Position numbers and translations under genes: made by a program | Shown here: positions 8,612-17,461 of the stretch, piece by piece | Layout: every line of letters starts with the position of its first letter | Numbering within the stretch: the stretch's first letter is position 1 | Notes under the pieces: model-generated | Told to the model about the DNA's origin: nothing | What the model saw: only the letters and a program-made list of their open reading frames with translations | Databases searched by the model: none | DNA from: an uncultured Alphaproteobacteria bacterium | Lineage (GTDB): Bacteria; Pseudomonadota; Alphaproteobacteria; HIMB59; GCA-002718135 | Direction of reading: 5' to 3' | Length of the DNA: 64,000 bases | Assembly: GCA_902596365.1 (NCBI GenBank) | Contig: CACJTT010000002.1 | Location: 24,001-88,000 of the forward strand

Positions 8612-9526
8612 ATGAATAAATTATCAATTTTGGGTATTTTTGTTGCTGATCTTGCCTTTTTTGGAAAAATTCCAAAGGTTGGAGAAACAATTTTAGGAAA
8701 GGAATTTGTTGTAGGTCCAGGTGGCAAAGGGTCTAATCAATCAGTAGCCGCTGGTAAGGCTGGCGCATCTGTTGAGTTTATAACTAAAATTGGGAATGAT
8801 GATTATGGAAAAATGGCACTGAACACATATAGAGAAACAAACGTTGGAATTAAAAATGTTTTTGAAAGTAATGATCATAGCACGGGAGTTGCAGCTATTT
8901 TATTAGATAAAGAGACAGGCAATAATGCAATTTCAGTAGTACCAGGAGCAGCAGGAGCTCTTACTATAGCTGATATAGACAATGCTAAAGATACTATTAT
9001 TAATTCATCTATTTTTCTTACACAGTTAGAAGCTCCAATGGATGTTGTTTGCTATGCTCTTAAAATGGCAAAAGAAAATAATGTTACAACAATTCTAAAC
9101 CCTGCTCCAGCAGCCAAATTAGATAAAGAAATTTTTCCTTTAATTGATTATTTTACACCAAATGAAACTGAAGCAAGTTTTTATATTGATGGAGAAATTA
9201 ACACTGTTGAAGATGCAAAAAAATACGCAACTCAAATTTTAGATCTTGGCATTAAAAATGCTCTTATAACCTTAGGTGAAAAAGGTGTTTATTTTGCTAA
9301 TAAAGATACTAATCACTTTGAACCATCTTTAGATTTACAAAATAAGGTAGTGGATACATCAGGAGCTGGAGATGCTTTTAATGGCTCATTTGCAACTGCT
9401 TTGTGTGAAGGTAAACCAGTTAATGAAGCAATAAAGTTTGCTAATTGCTATGCAGGTATATCTACAACTAGAATTGGTACTGCAAATTCAATGCCAAGTC
9501 GTGAGGAAATTGATAAAATACTTTAA
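8612..9526 (+). CDS. Ribokinase-like PfkB kinase
   Basis: A ribokinase of 304 residues. GGKGSNQ lies at about residues 37-43 and the C-terminal signature DTSGAGDAFNG is canonical. An ATG nine nucleotides upstream (8603) is also in frame, but AGGA at 8600-8603 overlaps it and is spaced 8 nt from the ATG at 8612, so the later start is preferred. Family members phosphorylate ribose, deoxyribose, fructose or related sugars. As the last gene of the plus-strand isomerase-kinase-kinase run it is likely part of the same catabolic unit, although a housekeeping ribokinase role is also possible. Confidence 0.85.
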   Translation: MNKLSILGIFVADLAFFGKIPKVGETILGKEFVVGPGGKGSNQSVAAGKAGASVEFITKIGNDDYGKMALNTYRETNVGIKNVFESNDHSTGVAAILLDKETGNNAISVVPGAAGALTIADIDNAKDTIINSSIFLTQLEAPMDVVCYALKMAKENNVTTILNPAPAAKLDKEIFPLIDYFTPNETEASFYIDGEINTVEDAKKYATQILDLGIKNALITLGEKGVYFANKDTNHFEPSLDLQNKVVDTSGAGDAFNGSFATALCEGKPVNEAIKFANCYAGISTTRIGTANSMPSREEIDKIL

Positions 9527-9544
9527 TTAGTATAAAATAGATTT

Positions 9545-9721
9545 ATGCAAGAATATCTTGAGAAATTACTTTATTTTTGGGCTGCAATAACTGGGATAGG
9601 CTTGGTTCTGGTCATTGTTTATTGGGCTATTGCAACAATCATATATGTTGCTTTCGTTTCCTTATTCATAGCAATTGTTGCTGTAGCTTTTTATCAATTT
9701 TATTGGGCTAAAAGAAAATAA
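9545..9721 (+). CDS. Small membrane protein, 58 aa, unknown
   Basis: A 58-codon frame begins 18 nt after the ribokinase gene and ends with TAA directly against the stop codon of the convergent HAD gene. The peptide has a short charged start (MQEYLEKLLYFW), one long hydrophobic region or two helices through about residue 50, and a basic end (YWAKRK), as expected of an inner-membrane micro-protein. No Shine-Dalgarno is obvious. I do not recognise the family. The exact fit between two genes and the coherent topology support it as real. Confidence 0.55.
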   Translation: MQEYLEKLLYFWAAITGIGLVLVIVYWAIATIIYVAFVSLFIAIVAVAFYQFYWAKRK

Positions 9722-10501
9722 TTAATATCCAAGTAACTTTGGTAATTCATTTATTGATTCTATGCGATAATGTGGTTGAGTAGGGTGCTCCAAATCTTTT
9801 TCTTGGAATTTTCCTGTCTTAACTTGAATCGCTTTTAGATTAGCATTTATTGATCCTTCAATATCAGAAGTAATATCATCACCTATCATTAAAATATTAT
9901 CTTTTATTAATTCTAAATCTTTAACTGCTAAGTAAAAAAAATTTTTTTCAGGCTTACCCATAAGAATTGATTTTTTTCCACTTGAATACTCTATTGCCTT
10001 TACAAAGGGACCAAGATCAAGTGAAATTTTGCCATCACGCATACAATATTTATTTTGATGTAAAGCAATTAGTGCTGAATTTTCAAGGTATACTAATTTA
10101 AATATCCTATCTAGGATCTCCCATTTAAAATTTTTATATATATCTCCCATAATGACAACTTCAGGATTTTTTTGTGTAATTTCATAATCATTAAATTCTT
10201 CAATAATTTCAACATTAGTAACCAAAGCAATTCTCTTGACTCTATTATCTCTAAGATAATTTTTAGTAGCAATAATAGGTGTAAAAATTTCTTCTTCTTT
10301 AATATTAAAACCAAAATCTTGCAATTTATTGAATATTAGATTTCTTGGTGTAGTTGTTGTATTTGTTAAAAATCGTAATTTTAAATTATTTTTTCTAAAT
10401 TCTTTAATGGCTTCAATAGATCCTGAAATCAATTTATTATCACTATAAAGAACTCCTTCTAAATCTATTAATAAACCTTTAACATTAGTAATTTCAGTCA
10501 T
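9722..10501 (-). CDS. HAD-IIA hydrolase (NagD/LHPP-like phosphatase)
   Basis: A 259-residue haloacid dehalogenase of subclass IIA. Motif I is LIDLEGVLY near the N-terminus, motif II is LTNTTTTPRN, a lysine in the ILMGKPEKNFF segment serves as motif III, and motif IV is MIGDDITSDI. The second motif-I aspartate, the usual general acid, is glutamate here, as in LHPP-like phosphatases where this position varies. It probably removes phosphate from small metabolites or phosphoamino acids. It is a single gene between convergent and divergent neighbours. Confidence 0.82.
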   Translation of the reverse strand: MTEITNVKGLLIDLEGVLYSDNKLISGSIEAIKEFRKNNLKLRFLTNTTTTPRNLIFNKLQDFGFNIKEEEIFTPIIATKNYLRDNRVKRIALVTNVEIIEEFNDYEITQKNPEVVIMGDIYKNFKWEILDRIFKLVYLENSALIALHQNKYCMRDGKISLDLGPFVKAIEYSSGKKSILMGKPEKNFFYLAVKDLELIKDNILMIGDDITSDIEGSINANLKAIQVKTGKFQEKDLEHPTQPHYRIESINELPKLLGY

Positions 10502-10575
10502 ATAAACAATTATAACACCTATAAGTCATTGAAATTTATTTTTAATAAATATGATTGTTTCTTGCCAAAAAAATT

Positions 10576-10599
10576 AAATATTAAGAATCTTTAATATTT
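10576..10599. repeat. Inverted repeat upstream of exonuclease I gene
   Basis: AAATATTAA and TTAATATTT form a perfect 9-bp inverted repeat with a 6-nt spacer in the 131-bp divergent gap between the HAD and exonuclease I genes. It could be an operator or a weak hairpin in the leader. All-AT arms occur by chance fairly often in such DNA, so confidence is low. The exonuclease gene itself has a good AAGGA ribosome site. Confidence 0.3.
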
Positions 10600-10632
10600 C
10601 AAATTCAAAACAATAAAGTAAAAAGGAAATAT

Positions 10633-12153
10633 ATGGCAAAAAAATACATATTTTATGATCTAGAGACAACGGGAAGAGGAAAAAAAGAAAGCCCTAATGC
10701 TTTTGGCACCACTCCGAAGTGGGAGCAAATAATGCAAATTGCAGCAATTGTAACTGATGAAAATTTTCAGGAAACAAATCAAAATATTAATGAATTTTGT
10801 CGACCAAGAACATCAATTATATCACAGCCTGGTGCACTATTAACTACACAAAATGGAATTCGAGAAGCACTTCACGCTGAGCAATCTTCATATGAATTAA
10901 TGAAAAAAATTAATTCTACTTTTGATGAATGGAAAAAAGATGAGGAGGAACCAATTTTTATAGGTCATAATATTATTGATTTTGATGAGCCTGTCTTAGA
11001 ATACAACTTATTTAATAATTTATTTTTTCCATACATTACAAGAAAAAGTAGAGGAGATACCTTAAGTTTAGCAAGAGCTTTATATGCCCTTAATCCAAGT
11101 AGTATGAAAACACCTTTAACTGCAAGAGGTAATCCAAGTTTTAAATTAGAAAAATTAGCAGAACTTAATAACTTGCCTATTGAATTTGCTCATGACGCTC
11201 TAAGTGATGTGAGAACATCCATTGCATTAACTAAATTTATTCAAGAAAGTGATAAAGATAACTGGGATCAATTACAAATGTCGATGAATAAAGAAAAAGC
11301 TATTGATTATGTAAGTTCTAATAAAGGTTTTTGTTACATGACAAGTTTTGCAGGCAGAGTAAAACTGCAAGCACTATCCATGGTCTGTGAATCACAATAT
11401 AGTGGTTGGTTTCATACAATTGATTTAGCGCACGATCCAGAACCTCTTATTGAGTGTAATGCAGAAGAATTTAAGAAATTAATTAAAAAGAAAAATCGTT
11501 ATGTAATTTGCAATCAACATCCAATTTTATTACCAGGTAAGATTGCTTCAAATTATGAGCCTTATAATGAAATTGGGGCTGATCTATTAAATCAAAGAGC
11601 AAAAAAAGTTTATAAAAATAAAGCTCTTGCAGATAAATTTAAATTAATGGAAATAGATAGGCAAATTGAAAAAGAAGAAGAGTCATCGCAAGATAATATT
11701 TTTCCTGAGAGTAAGGCTAATCTTTTTACCCAATTTGGACAAGCAGCTGATCTAGCGCAATTTCATGAAAAAGAAACATGGGAAGAAAAATATAAAATTG
11801 CACTTGGCATCAAAGATCCTCGTGCAAATTTTATGTTAAAACGACTAATATTTGATGAAAGTCCTCAAACACTCTCTCCAGAAGATTTTAAAATGATTCA
11901 CCGCGAACTTCATGACAGATTAGTTGTTAATCAAGATCGACCTTTCACCACAATACCGGAGGCTATGAATTATGTAGATACGGAGTTTAATAAATTAGAA
12001 GAAAATGATGATGAAGATAAAGATAAAAATAAAAAAATAGTTATTCTTAAAGATTACAATAAATACCTACAGTTTTTAGAAAAATATTTTTCTAATAAAA
12101 ATGCTGAACCTCTTCCTACTGGTGCTGACTTAGCAAAAATTATTTATGATTAA
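10633..12153 (+). CDS. sbcB: Exodeoxyribonuclease I (SbcB-like)
   Basis: A 506-residue 3'-5' single-strand DNA exonuclease. The DEDD nuclease site is clear: D9 and E11 in FYDLETTG, the HNIIDFDE segment, and HDALSDV near residue 200. The following SH3-like and helical regions, with conserved segments around LVICNQHPI-like and KDPRANFMLKR, match exonuclease I rather than a generic DnaQ domain. The enzyme acts in recombination repair and mismatch repair. E. coli SbcB is 475 residues. The next gene, uppP, starts on the last base of the stop codon. Confidence 0.85.
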   Translation: MAKKYIFYDLETTGRGKKESPNAFGTTPKWEQIMQIAAIVTDENFQETNQNINEFCRPRTSIISQPGALLTTQNGIREALHAEQSSYELMKKINSTFDEWKKDEEEPIFIGHNIIDFDEPVLEYNLFNNLFFPYITRKSRGDTLSLARALYALNPSSMKTPLTARGNPSFKLEKLAELNNLPIEFAHDALSDVRTSIALTKFIQESDKDNWDQLQMSMNKEKAIDYVSSNKGFCYMTSFAGRVKLQALSMVCESQYSGWFHTIDLAHDPEPLIECNAEEFKKLIKKKNRYVICNQHPILLPGKIASNYEPYNEIGADLLNQRAKKVYKNKALADKFKLMEIDRQIEKEEESSQDNIFPESKANLFTQFGQAADLAQFHEKETWEEKYKIALGIKDPRANFMLKRLIFDESPQTLSPEDFKMIHRELHDRLVVNQDRPFTTIPEAMNYVDTEFNKLEENDDEDKDKNKKIVILKDYNKYLQFLEKYFSNKNAEPLPTGADLAKIIYD

Positions 12154-12938
12154 TGTTTGAGTTACAATACTTTTTAATAGGTATAATTCAGGGTGTCACA
12201 GAATTTTTGCCAATTAGTTCATCTGGGCACTTGGTGTTATTTGGAAAATTAACTAATTGGGAAGATCAAGGTTTATTTACCGATATTGCCGTACATTTTG
12301 GAACGTTATTTGCTGTAATTGTATATTTAAGAAAAGATATTTATTATTTATTATTAAACTTATTTCAATTTAGAATTTTTGAAGATCAAATTATTTTTAA
12401 AATTATTTTATCAACTCTTCCAGCAATAATATTAGGATACTTTATTTATGATTATGTCAGTCTTTATTTTAGAAGTATTCAACTGATCGCGATTTCAAGT
12501 ATTGTTTTTGCCATTATCTTATTCTTTGCTGATAAAATTAGTATTGAAGCTAAAAGTTGGCAAAATATAACTTACACTGAAGCACTTCTAATAGGATTAT
12601 TTCAAGTACTAGCCTTTATCCCAGGGGCAAGCAGGTCAGGAGTGACTATAACCGCTGCGCGTTTTTTAGGTTATGACAGACTTAACGCTGCTAGGTTCTC
12701 AATGTTATTATCCATACCTATCATACTTGCATCAATGACGTTATCTTTGATCAATGTCTTTAATGAAGAGAAGGCGGCAGTTAATTTTTACCACTCATTT
12801 TTTGCAGCCTTAGTAGCTTTTATTGCAGCATTATTATCAATTATATTTCTCATGAGATTTATTAAAGAAGCGAACTTTAATATTTTTATAATATATAGAA
12901 TTATACTCGGAATTATTCTATTGATTGTTTATGTTTAA
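12153..12938 (+). CDS. uppP: Undecaprenyl-diphosphatase UppP
   Basis: A 261-residue integral membrane enzyme that dephosphorylates undecaprenyl diphosphate to recycle the lipid carrier for peptidoglycan and glycans. Both catalytic signatures are present: GVTEFLPISSSGHLV at the N-terminus and PGASRSGVT around residue 158. Several membrane helices fill the rest. It starts within the stop codon of the exonuclease gene (TAATG) and overlaps the next gene by 8 nt. Confidence 0.93.
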   Translation: MFELQYFLIGIIQGVTEFLPISSSGHLVLFGKLTNWEDQGLFTDIAVHFGTLFAVIVYLRKDIYYLLLNLFQFRIFEDQIIFKIILSTLPAIILGYFIYDYVSLYFRSIQLIAISSIVFAIILFFADKISIEAKSWQNITYTEALLIGLFQVLAFIPGASRSGVTITAARFLGYDRLNAARFSMLLSIPIILASMTLSLINVFNEEKAAVNFYHSFFAALVAFIAALLSIIFLMRFIKEANFNIFIIYRIILGIILLIVYV

Positions 12939-13863
12939 AATTTCAGGAGCCTATTGTGCTGTTTTAACACCGCTTAACAATAATCTATCTATTAATAACA
13001 ATCTACATCTTCGACATTGCCAATCTCTAATGCAAAAAGGCCTAGATGGTTTGACTATTTTTGGAACGAATGGAGAAGCTAGTAGTTTTTCAATTAATCA
13101 AAAAATTCATAGTATAGAATTTTTATTAGAAAATCGTATTGATGCTAGTAATCTTATTATAGGAAGTGGAGCAGCATCTTTAGAAGATGCGATGCAATTA
13201 ACAAACTTTAGCGAAAAAATTGGAGCAAAGGCTTCCTTACTTATACCTCCATTTTATTTTAAGAACGTCACTGATGATGGAGTAATTTCTTATTATCGAA
13301 ATATTATAGAACAAACAGGTGATAATAATTTTAAATTTTTATTATATAATATTCCTCAACATTCTGGAGTTACTATAAACTTTAATATTATTGAAAATTT
13401 ACTAAAATTATATCCCAATAACGTTGTAGGTCTAAAAGACTCCACAGGTAATATGGATAATATGCTAAAAACGATAAAATATTTTAATGAATTTGCAGTC
13501 TTATGTGGCAATGGGGCAATGGCACTTCATACCACGAAACGAGGAGGGGCTGGAGCTATCACTGGAGATGCAAATATTACAGCTAAGTTGTTAAGTTTCA
13601 TTATTCATAATTTTAAAAAAGAAAAAGAAATAGATAATTTTGATGCTATTCAGAGCTTAATTGAAAGTATTCGTAATGTATTAAGCAGTCATGAACAAAT
13701 CAGCTTATTAAAAGCCTATTACTCAATTGCTGATAACATAGAAGAATGGAATAATGTAATGCCACCTCTTAAAAAAATTGATAACCCGTCAAATAATAAA
13801 CAAGTAACTGCTTTATTAGATTTAGTAGGACAAATAGATACGTTAGTACCTTCTAGTTCTTGA
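12931..13863 (+). CDS. Dihydrodipicolinate synthase/N-acetylneuraminate lyase family aldolase
   Basis: A 310-residue class I aldolase of the DapA/NanA family. GTNGE (residues 45-49), Y139 in LYNIPQ and the Schiff-base lysine K169 in GLKDSTG are in the expected places. The ATG at 12931 gives the natural N-terminus MFKISGAYCAVLTP; a TTG two codons earlier is also open. Candidate reactions are dihydrodipicolinate synthesis or retro-aldol/dehydration of 2-keto-3-deoxy sugar acids. It does not sit in a lysine operon, so a sugar-acid aldolase is at least as likely. It ends overlapping convergent fxsA by 21 nt. Confidence 0.82.
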   Translation: MFKISGAYCAVLTPLNNNLSINNNLHLRHCQSLMQKGLDGLTIFGTNGEASSFSINQKIHSIEFLLENRIDASNLIIGSGAASLEDAMQLTNFSEKIGAKASLLIPPFYFKNVTDDGVISYYRNIIEQTGDNNFKFLLYNIPQHSGVTINFNIIENLLKLYPNNVVGLKDSTGNMDNMLKTIKYFNEFAVLCGNGAMALHTTKRGGAGAITGDANITAKLLSFIIHNFKKEKEIDNFDAIQSLIESIRNVLSSHEQISLLKAYYSIADNIEEWNNVMPPLKKIDNPSNNKQVTALLDLVGQIDTLVPSSS

Positions 13864-14205
13864 GACAAAATAGTTTTTTGCTCTTAGCGCAATAAAATTC
13901 TGAACAGGCTTTAAGAAAACGGCAAAACCAACACAATCAGTAAAAAAACCAGGTGTAATTAGTAATAATCCTGAAATTAGTAAAAAAATGCCACCTTTAA
14001 TTTCCTCAGTTGGCATCATTCCTTCTGACATATTTTGTTGGGCATTAAATAAAAGGCTTAAACCCCTTCTTCTTACTAAAAAGATACCAATTAAAGCAGT
14101 TATTAGAATAATAAATATAGTTCTCCATACCCCAATAGCATTACCAACATTTATAAAAATAATTATCTCTACGATTGGAATAATTATGAATATTAAAAAT
14201 ATCAA
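13843..14205 (-). CDS. fxsA: FxsA family membrane protein
   Basis: A 120-residue membrane protein of the FxsA family. It begins with hydrophobic helices around IPIVEIIIFINVG and IFIILITALIGIFLVRRRGL, then the conserved GGIFLLISGLLLITPGFFTDCVGF segment and a basic tail. FxsA in E. coli is known from F-exclusion of phage T7; its molecular role is unclear. The start overlaps the stop of the SbmA/BacA-like gene upstream by 4 nt, so the two are probably translated together. Confidence 0.88.
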   Translation of the reverse strand: MIFLIFIIIPIVEIIIFINVGNAIGVWRTIFIILITALIGIFLVRRRGLSLLFNAQQNMSEGMMPTEEIKGGIFLLISGLLLITPGFFTDCVGFAVFLKPVQNFIALRAKNYFVSRTRRY

Positions 14206-15272
14206 CTCAAACTTTCTTTAGTAAGATATTTATCTAAATTTCCCTCAAATTCGTATAATCTTTTCCAAATAGATCTCAATTCAGTAATAGTTGTCCAATT
14301 GTAGAGAATAATATTAAAACTATTATGAACTCTATCAAATGCATTGTTTGCTTGAATTAAGACTCCAAAAGTAATTACACCCGTAAATAAACCAGGGCCC
14401 ATTACTAATAATAATGCAATACTCATAAATTGGTCATATAAGTTTAGCCAAAAATTAAAGTAACTAGTGTGTAAAAAAAGCTTATGATAATTAAGTCTTA
14501 TACCTAAAAATAAGTCAAATAGCTTTTCAGGTTTTGCATAATTTATTTTATCATCTTCTCCTAAGACTAAATCTTTTCTGAATGCTGCCTCAACTCTTTG
14601 ATTGTTATATTCTAAACCAGGTAATTTTATTCCGACTAACCATGATATTATAATTCCTCCTAAAGATACAATTAATGAGATATATACAAGAGAGCCTTGT
14701 TGATCTCCTAAAAAAGGAACTATGATGCCTGCACTTAAACCCCATAAAATTGGAAGAAAAGCGATCAATGTCATAACTGATCTAACAACTTGCAAACCTA
14801 AAGACTCTACAATTCTCGCAAAACGATAACAGTCTTCTTGTATTCTTTGACTGGCGCCTTCTATTTCAGTTTCAACATTACGCCATCGAGGAATATAGCT
14901 AAAGGTTATAGCTTCTCTCCATCTTAATGCATAAATAGATGTGAACCATGAAGTAAAAACAGCTAAAATAATATAAGGAGCGGCTATGACAGCAAATGAA
15001 GGGTTTCCCTCAAAATTCCAATTAATAATATTAGTAAAGTTAATATTATTAAGATAGTCTAAAGATATAATTTTTGAAAAAAATATACTAATACCTTCAT
15101 CTGGATTATCTTTATAATTTGCTGCGTTTTGAATTAAATCATAAAAATCTCTATACCATTCGTTTATAGCTACTGTCATTTGTACCTGAAGCCAAAGAGA
15201 TGATATTAATAGAAAACCTCCACCATAGGCCCACATTGCCCATTTTTCAGATTTATAAAATGATTTAATCAT
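14202..15272 (-). CDS. SbmA/BacA-like peptide transporter
   Basis: A 356-residue integral membrane protein of the SbmA/BacA family, which imports peptides and other compounds by proton drive without its own ATPase domain. Recognisable segments are WLQVQMTVAINEWYRDFYDLIQ near the N-terminus, WREAITFSYIPRWRNVETEIEGASQRIQED in the middle and the NNAFDRVHNSFNIILYNWTTITELRSIWKRL stretch near the end. It is shorter than E. coli SbmA (406 residues), apparently lacking the first helix. In symbiotic and pathogenic alphaproteobacteria BacA protects against antimicrobial peptides; here a nutrient role is possible. Confidence 0.82.
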   Translation of the reverse strand: MIKSFYKSEKWAMWAYGGGFLLISSLWLQVQMTVAINEWYRDFYDLIQNAANYKDNPDEGISIFFSKIISLDYLNNINFTNIINWNFEGNPSFAVIAAPYIILAVFTSWFTSIYALRWREAITFSYIPRWRNVETEIEGASQRIQEDCYRFARIVESLGLQVVRSVMTLIAFLPILWGLSAGIIVPFLGDQQGSLVYISLIVSLGGIIISWLVGIKLPGLEYNNQRVEAAFRKDLVLGEDDKINYAKPEKLFDLFLGIRLNYHKLFLHTSYFNFWLNLYDQFMSIALLLVMGPGLFTGVITFGVLIQANNAFDRVHNSFNIILYNWTTITELRSIWKRLYEFEGNLDKYLTKESLS

Positions 15273-15313
15273 TATAAATAATTAATGATTTTTTTTGAAA
15301 TAACAACTTAGTA

Positions 15314-15706
15314 TTATTTTAAAAACTCATCAACTTCAACTTGATAGGATTCAACAAGCCTATTAGTTTCATTAGCCATCCCCACTACAGCAATTAATTC
15401 TTTTAACATTTTATCTGACATTCCTTTTTTCTTAGCTGCTGCAGTGTGCGATCTAATGCAGTATTCACAACTGTTAGTCATTGATACTGCCATATAAATC
15501 ATTTCTTTCGTAAGCGGGTCTAGAGCACCTTTTTTCATGATATCCTTTAGGGTGTTCCAAGTTCTCTCTAAAGTATCTGGATCATTCGCTATTGTTTTCC
15601 AGAAATTTGGAATAGCTTTTATCATTCTCTCTTTCTTAATATTATCAAAAACTTTTTTTACTTTTCCTTTGGCTTCGCTCTCTTTAATAGGGATAAAAAT
15701 TGTCAT
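15314..15706 (-). CDS. Carboxymuconolactone decarboxylase/AhpD-like protein
   Basis: A 130-residue helical protein with the AhpD-like redox site CEYC (C80, C83) followed by H87 in CIRSHTAAAKKKG. Proteins with this motif act as peroxidase components or disulfide-relay proteins rather than true decarboxylases. Length and the conserved SCEYC..HT.A pattern fit the peroxidase-related subgroup. It is a single gene upstream of the SbmA-like gene with a 41-nt gap. Confidence 0.82.
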   Translation of the reverse strand: MTIFIPIKESEAKGKVKKVFDNIKKERMIKAIPNFWKTIANDPDTLERTWNTLKDIMKKGALDPLTKEMIYMAVSMTNSCEYCIRSHTAAAKKKGMSDKMLKELIAVVGMANETNRLVESYQVEVDEFLK

Positions 15707-15762
15707 ATATTCTCCTCAGTTGGAGACTATCATAGATTAGAAAAGAAAAAGATTAAAGATGG

Positions 15763-15846
15763 TTATTTCTTCTTTTGGCGTCTTTTATTGCGTCTATATT
15801 TAGAGCCTCTTTTACGACGACCACGGTGTTTTTTTGGATATCCCAT
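15763..15846 (-). CDS. Arg/Lys-rich micro-ORF, 27 aa, unknown
   Basis: A 27-codon frame in the 182-bp gap between the AhpD-like and LysR genes encodes a peptide of mostly Arg and Lys (start MGYPKKHRGRRKRG, end RRQKKK) with no acidic residue. Several arginines use CGT or CGC although neighbouring genes favour AGA, which is typical of highly expressed ribosomal-type genes. It resembles small ribosome-associated proteins in composition, but I cannot assign a family. No clear Shine-Dalgarno is seen. Confidence 0.5.
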   Translation of the reverse strand: MGYPKKHRGRRKRGSKYRRNKRRQKKK

Positions 15847-15888
15847 AATTAGCAAGGTTTATACAAATTCTTTTTATTAAGTCAAAGA

Positions 15889-16776
15889 CTAATAATGCCA
15901 ATCTTTAGCTTCATTAAATAAAAAATCTCTAAATACCTCTAATCTTCGATCATTTTTGAATGCTTCAGTGTAGACAAAATACGTTTGATAAGATGGACCT
16001 TCGACATTTGGAAGAACTCTAACCAAATGAGGTTTATCAGCAACCATGTAATCAGGAAGTGAGGCTAAACCTGCGCCTTTTTCAACTGCCAAAGACATTC
16101 CATAAATACTATTAACTCTAAATTTTGGTTTTCTTTTTATGCCATCCTTTCCTAATTTTAAAATCCAATCTATATTTGATATAGGAGAGGGTAAGCCTGA
16201 ACCAAAACATATTAGACTGTGCTTATCAAGATCATTAATATTTCTTGGAATACCTGCTGATTGTAAATAATCGGATGACCCATAAATGTGATTATGGAAG
16301 TTAACGAATTTTTTAAAAATTAAATTTGCTTGAGTGGGCTTTTTGACTCTAACAGCAACATCAGCTATCCTACTTGATAAGTCTATTTCTTCATCAGACA
16401 TGATTATACTCACTTCCATATCAGGAAATTGGTCAGTAAATTTTGTAATTCTTGGAGTAAGCCATGTCGATCCAAAACCTACTGTCGTGCTTATTGTAAA
16501 TTTGCCTACAGGTTTAGTTTTTTTATCAATTAGTTTTTTTTCAAAACTTGATACTGCATTATTAATTTGACTGACAGTATTAAATAAATTTTCTCCTTGT
16601 TCTGTTAATCTTACTCCTTTTTGATGACGAATAAATAATGGAGTTTTTAAATCATACTCTAGGTCTTGAATTTGTCTACTAAGAGCTGATTGGCTAATAT
16701 TTAATTTAGCGCTTGCTTTTGATATACTTTTTGAAATTGCAATTTCATAAAAAGATTTTAATTTATCCCAATCCAT
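15889..16776 (-). CDS. LysR family transcriptional regulator
   Basis: A 295-residue LysR regulator. The winged helix-turn-helix occupies about residues 1-60 (SISKASAKLNISQSALSRQIQDLE), followed by a linker helix and a two-lobe effector-binding domain from about residue 90. The ATG overlaps the stop codon of rpe (TAATG), so it is translated with rpe. Targets are unknown. Because the upstream gene is a pentose-phosphate enzyme and sugar genes are common in this window, control by a sugar metabolite is possible but unproven. Confidence 0.9.
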   Translation of the reverse strand: MDWDKLKSFYEIAISKSISKASAKLNISQSALSRQIQDLEYDLKTPLFIRHQKGVRLTEQGENLFNTVSQINNAVSSFEKKLIDKKTKPVGKFTISTTVGFGSTWLTPRITKFTDQFPDMEVSIIMSDEEIDLSSRIADVAVRVKKPTQANLIFKKFVNFHNHIYGSSDYLQSAGIPRNINDLDKHSLICFGSGLPSPISNIDWILKLGKDGIKRKPKFRVNSIYGMSLAVEKGAGLASLPDYMVADKPHLVRVLPNVEGPSYQTYFVYTEAFKNDRRLEVFRDFLFNEAKDWHY

Positions 16777-17423
16777 TATCTTAAGGAGTTAATCATTTTT
16801 TCATAATTTTCTTTTCCATTAGAAAAAATATATGAACCAGCTACTAATATATTAGCGTTTTTATCTCTGCAAATTTTCCCAGTTTCATAATTGATACCTC
16901 CATCAACTTCAATTTCAAATTTAAGATTTTTTTGTTTTTTAATATCATTTAACTCAATAATTTTATTAACTTCAGAATGCATAAATTTTTGTCCACCAAA
17001 TCCAGGAACTACAGTCATTACAATAACACAATCAATTTCATCTAAGAATACTTCGATATCACTAATATTTATTTTTGGATGAACTGCGATACCTACTTTG
17101 CAATCATTGGATTTGATTTCTTTAATAATATCTTTAGTATTCTTATCTGCATCAGGATGAAAACTAATAATATCTGAACCTGCCTTAATAAAAGCATCTA
17201 TATATTTTGCAACCGGAGTAATCATTAAATGAACATCAAGCTTTTTTTTTGTTATAGGTCTTAGTGATTTTACAATATTAGGTCCAAAAGCTATATTTTC
17301 AACATATTGACCATCCATGACATCAATATGGATTAATTCTGCTCCGTATTTATCAACTAACTCAATTTCTTCTTTCATATTCATTAAATCAGCAGCAAGA
17401 ATTGAAGGCGCTATTTTTATCAT
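16776..17423 (-). CDS. rpe: Ribulose-phosphate 3-epimerase
   Basis: A 215-residue TIM-barrel epimerase interconverting ribulose 5-phosphate and xylulose 5-phosphate. Metal and catalytic segments are all present: IAPSILAAD at the start, HIDVMDGQYVENIAFGP, the HLMI strand, MTVVPGFGGQKF and EVDGGI. Length is standard. It is followed by the LysR gene with a 1-nt overlap, and divergently faces the cupin gene across 38 bp. Confidence 0.95.
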   Translation of the reverse strand: MIKIAPSILAADLMNMKEEIELVDKYGAELIHIDVMDGQYVENIAFGPNIVKSLRPITKKKLDVHLMITPVAKYIDAFIKAGSDIISFHPDADKNTKDIIKEIKSNDCKVGIAVHPKINISDIEVFLDEIDCVIVMTVVPGFGGQKFMHSEVNKIIELNDIKKQKNLKFEIEVDGGINYETGKICRDKNANILVAGSYIFSNGKENYEKMINSLR

Positions 17424-17461
17424 TTTGATTTTATTTATATAATATATATTACACTTTCATA

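Noticed and set aside
10111..10314. 67-codon frame on the minus strand inside the HAD gene
   Set aside because: It is a shadow of the real HAD coding frame, with a Leu/Lys-only composition and no similarity.
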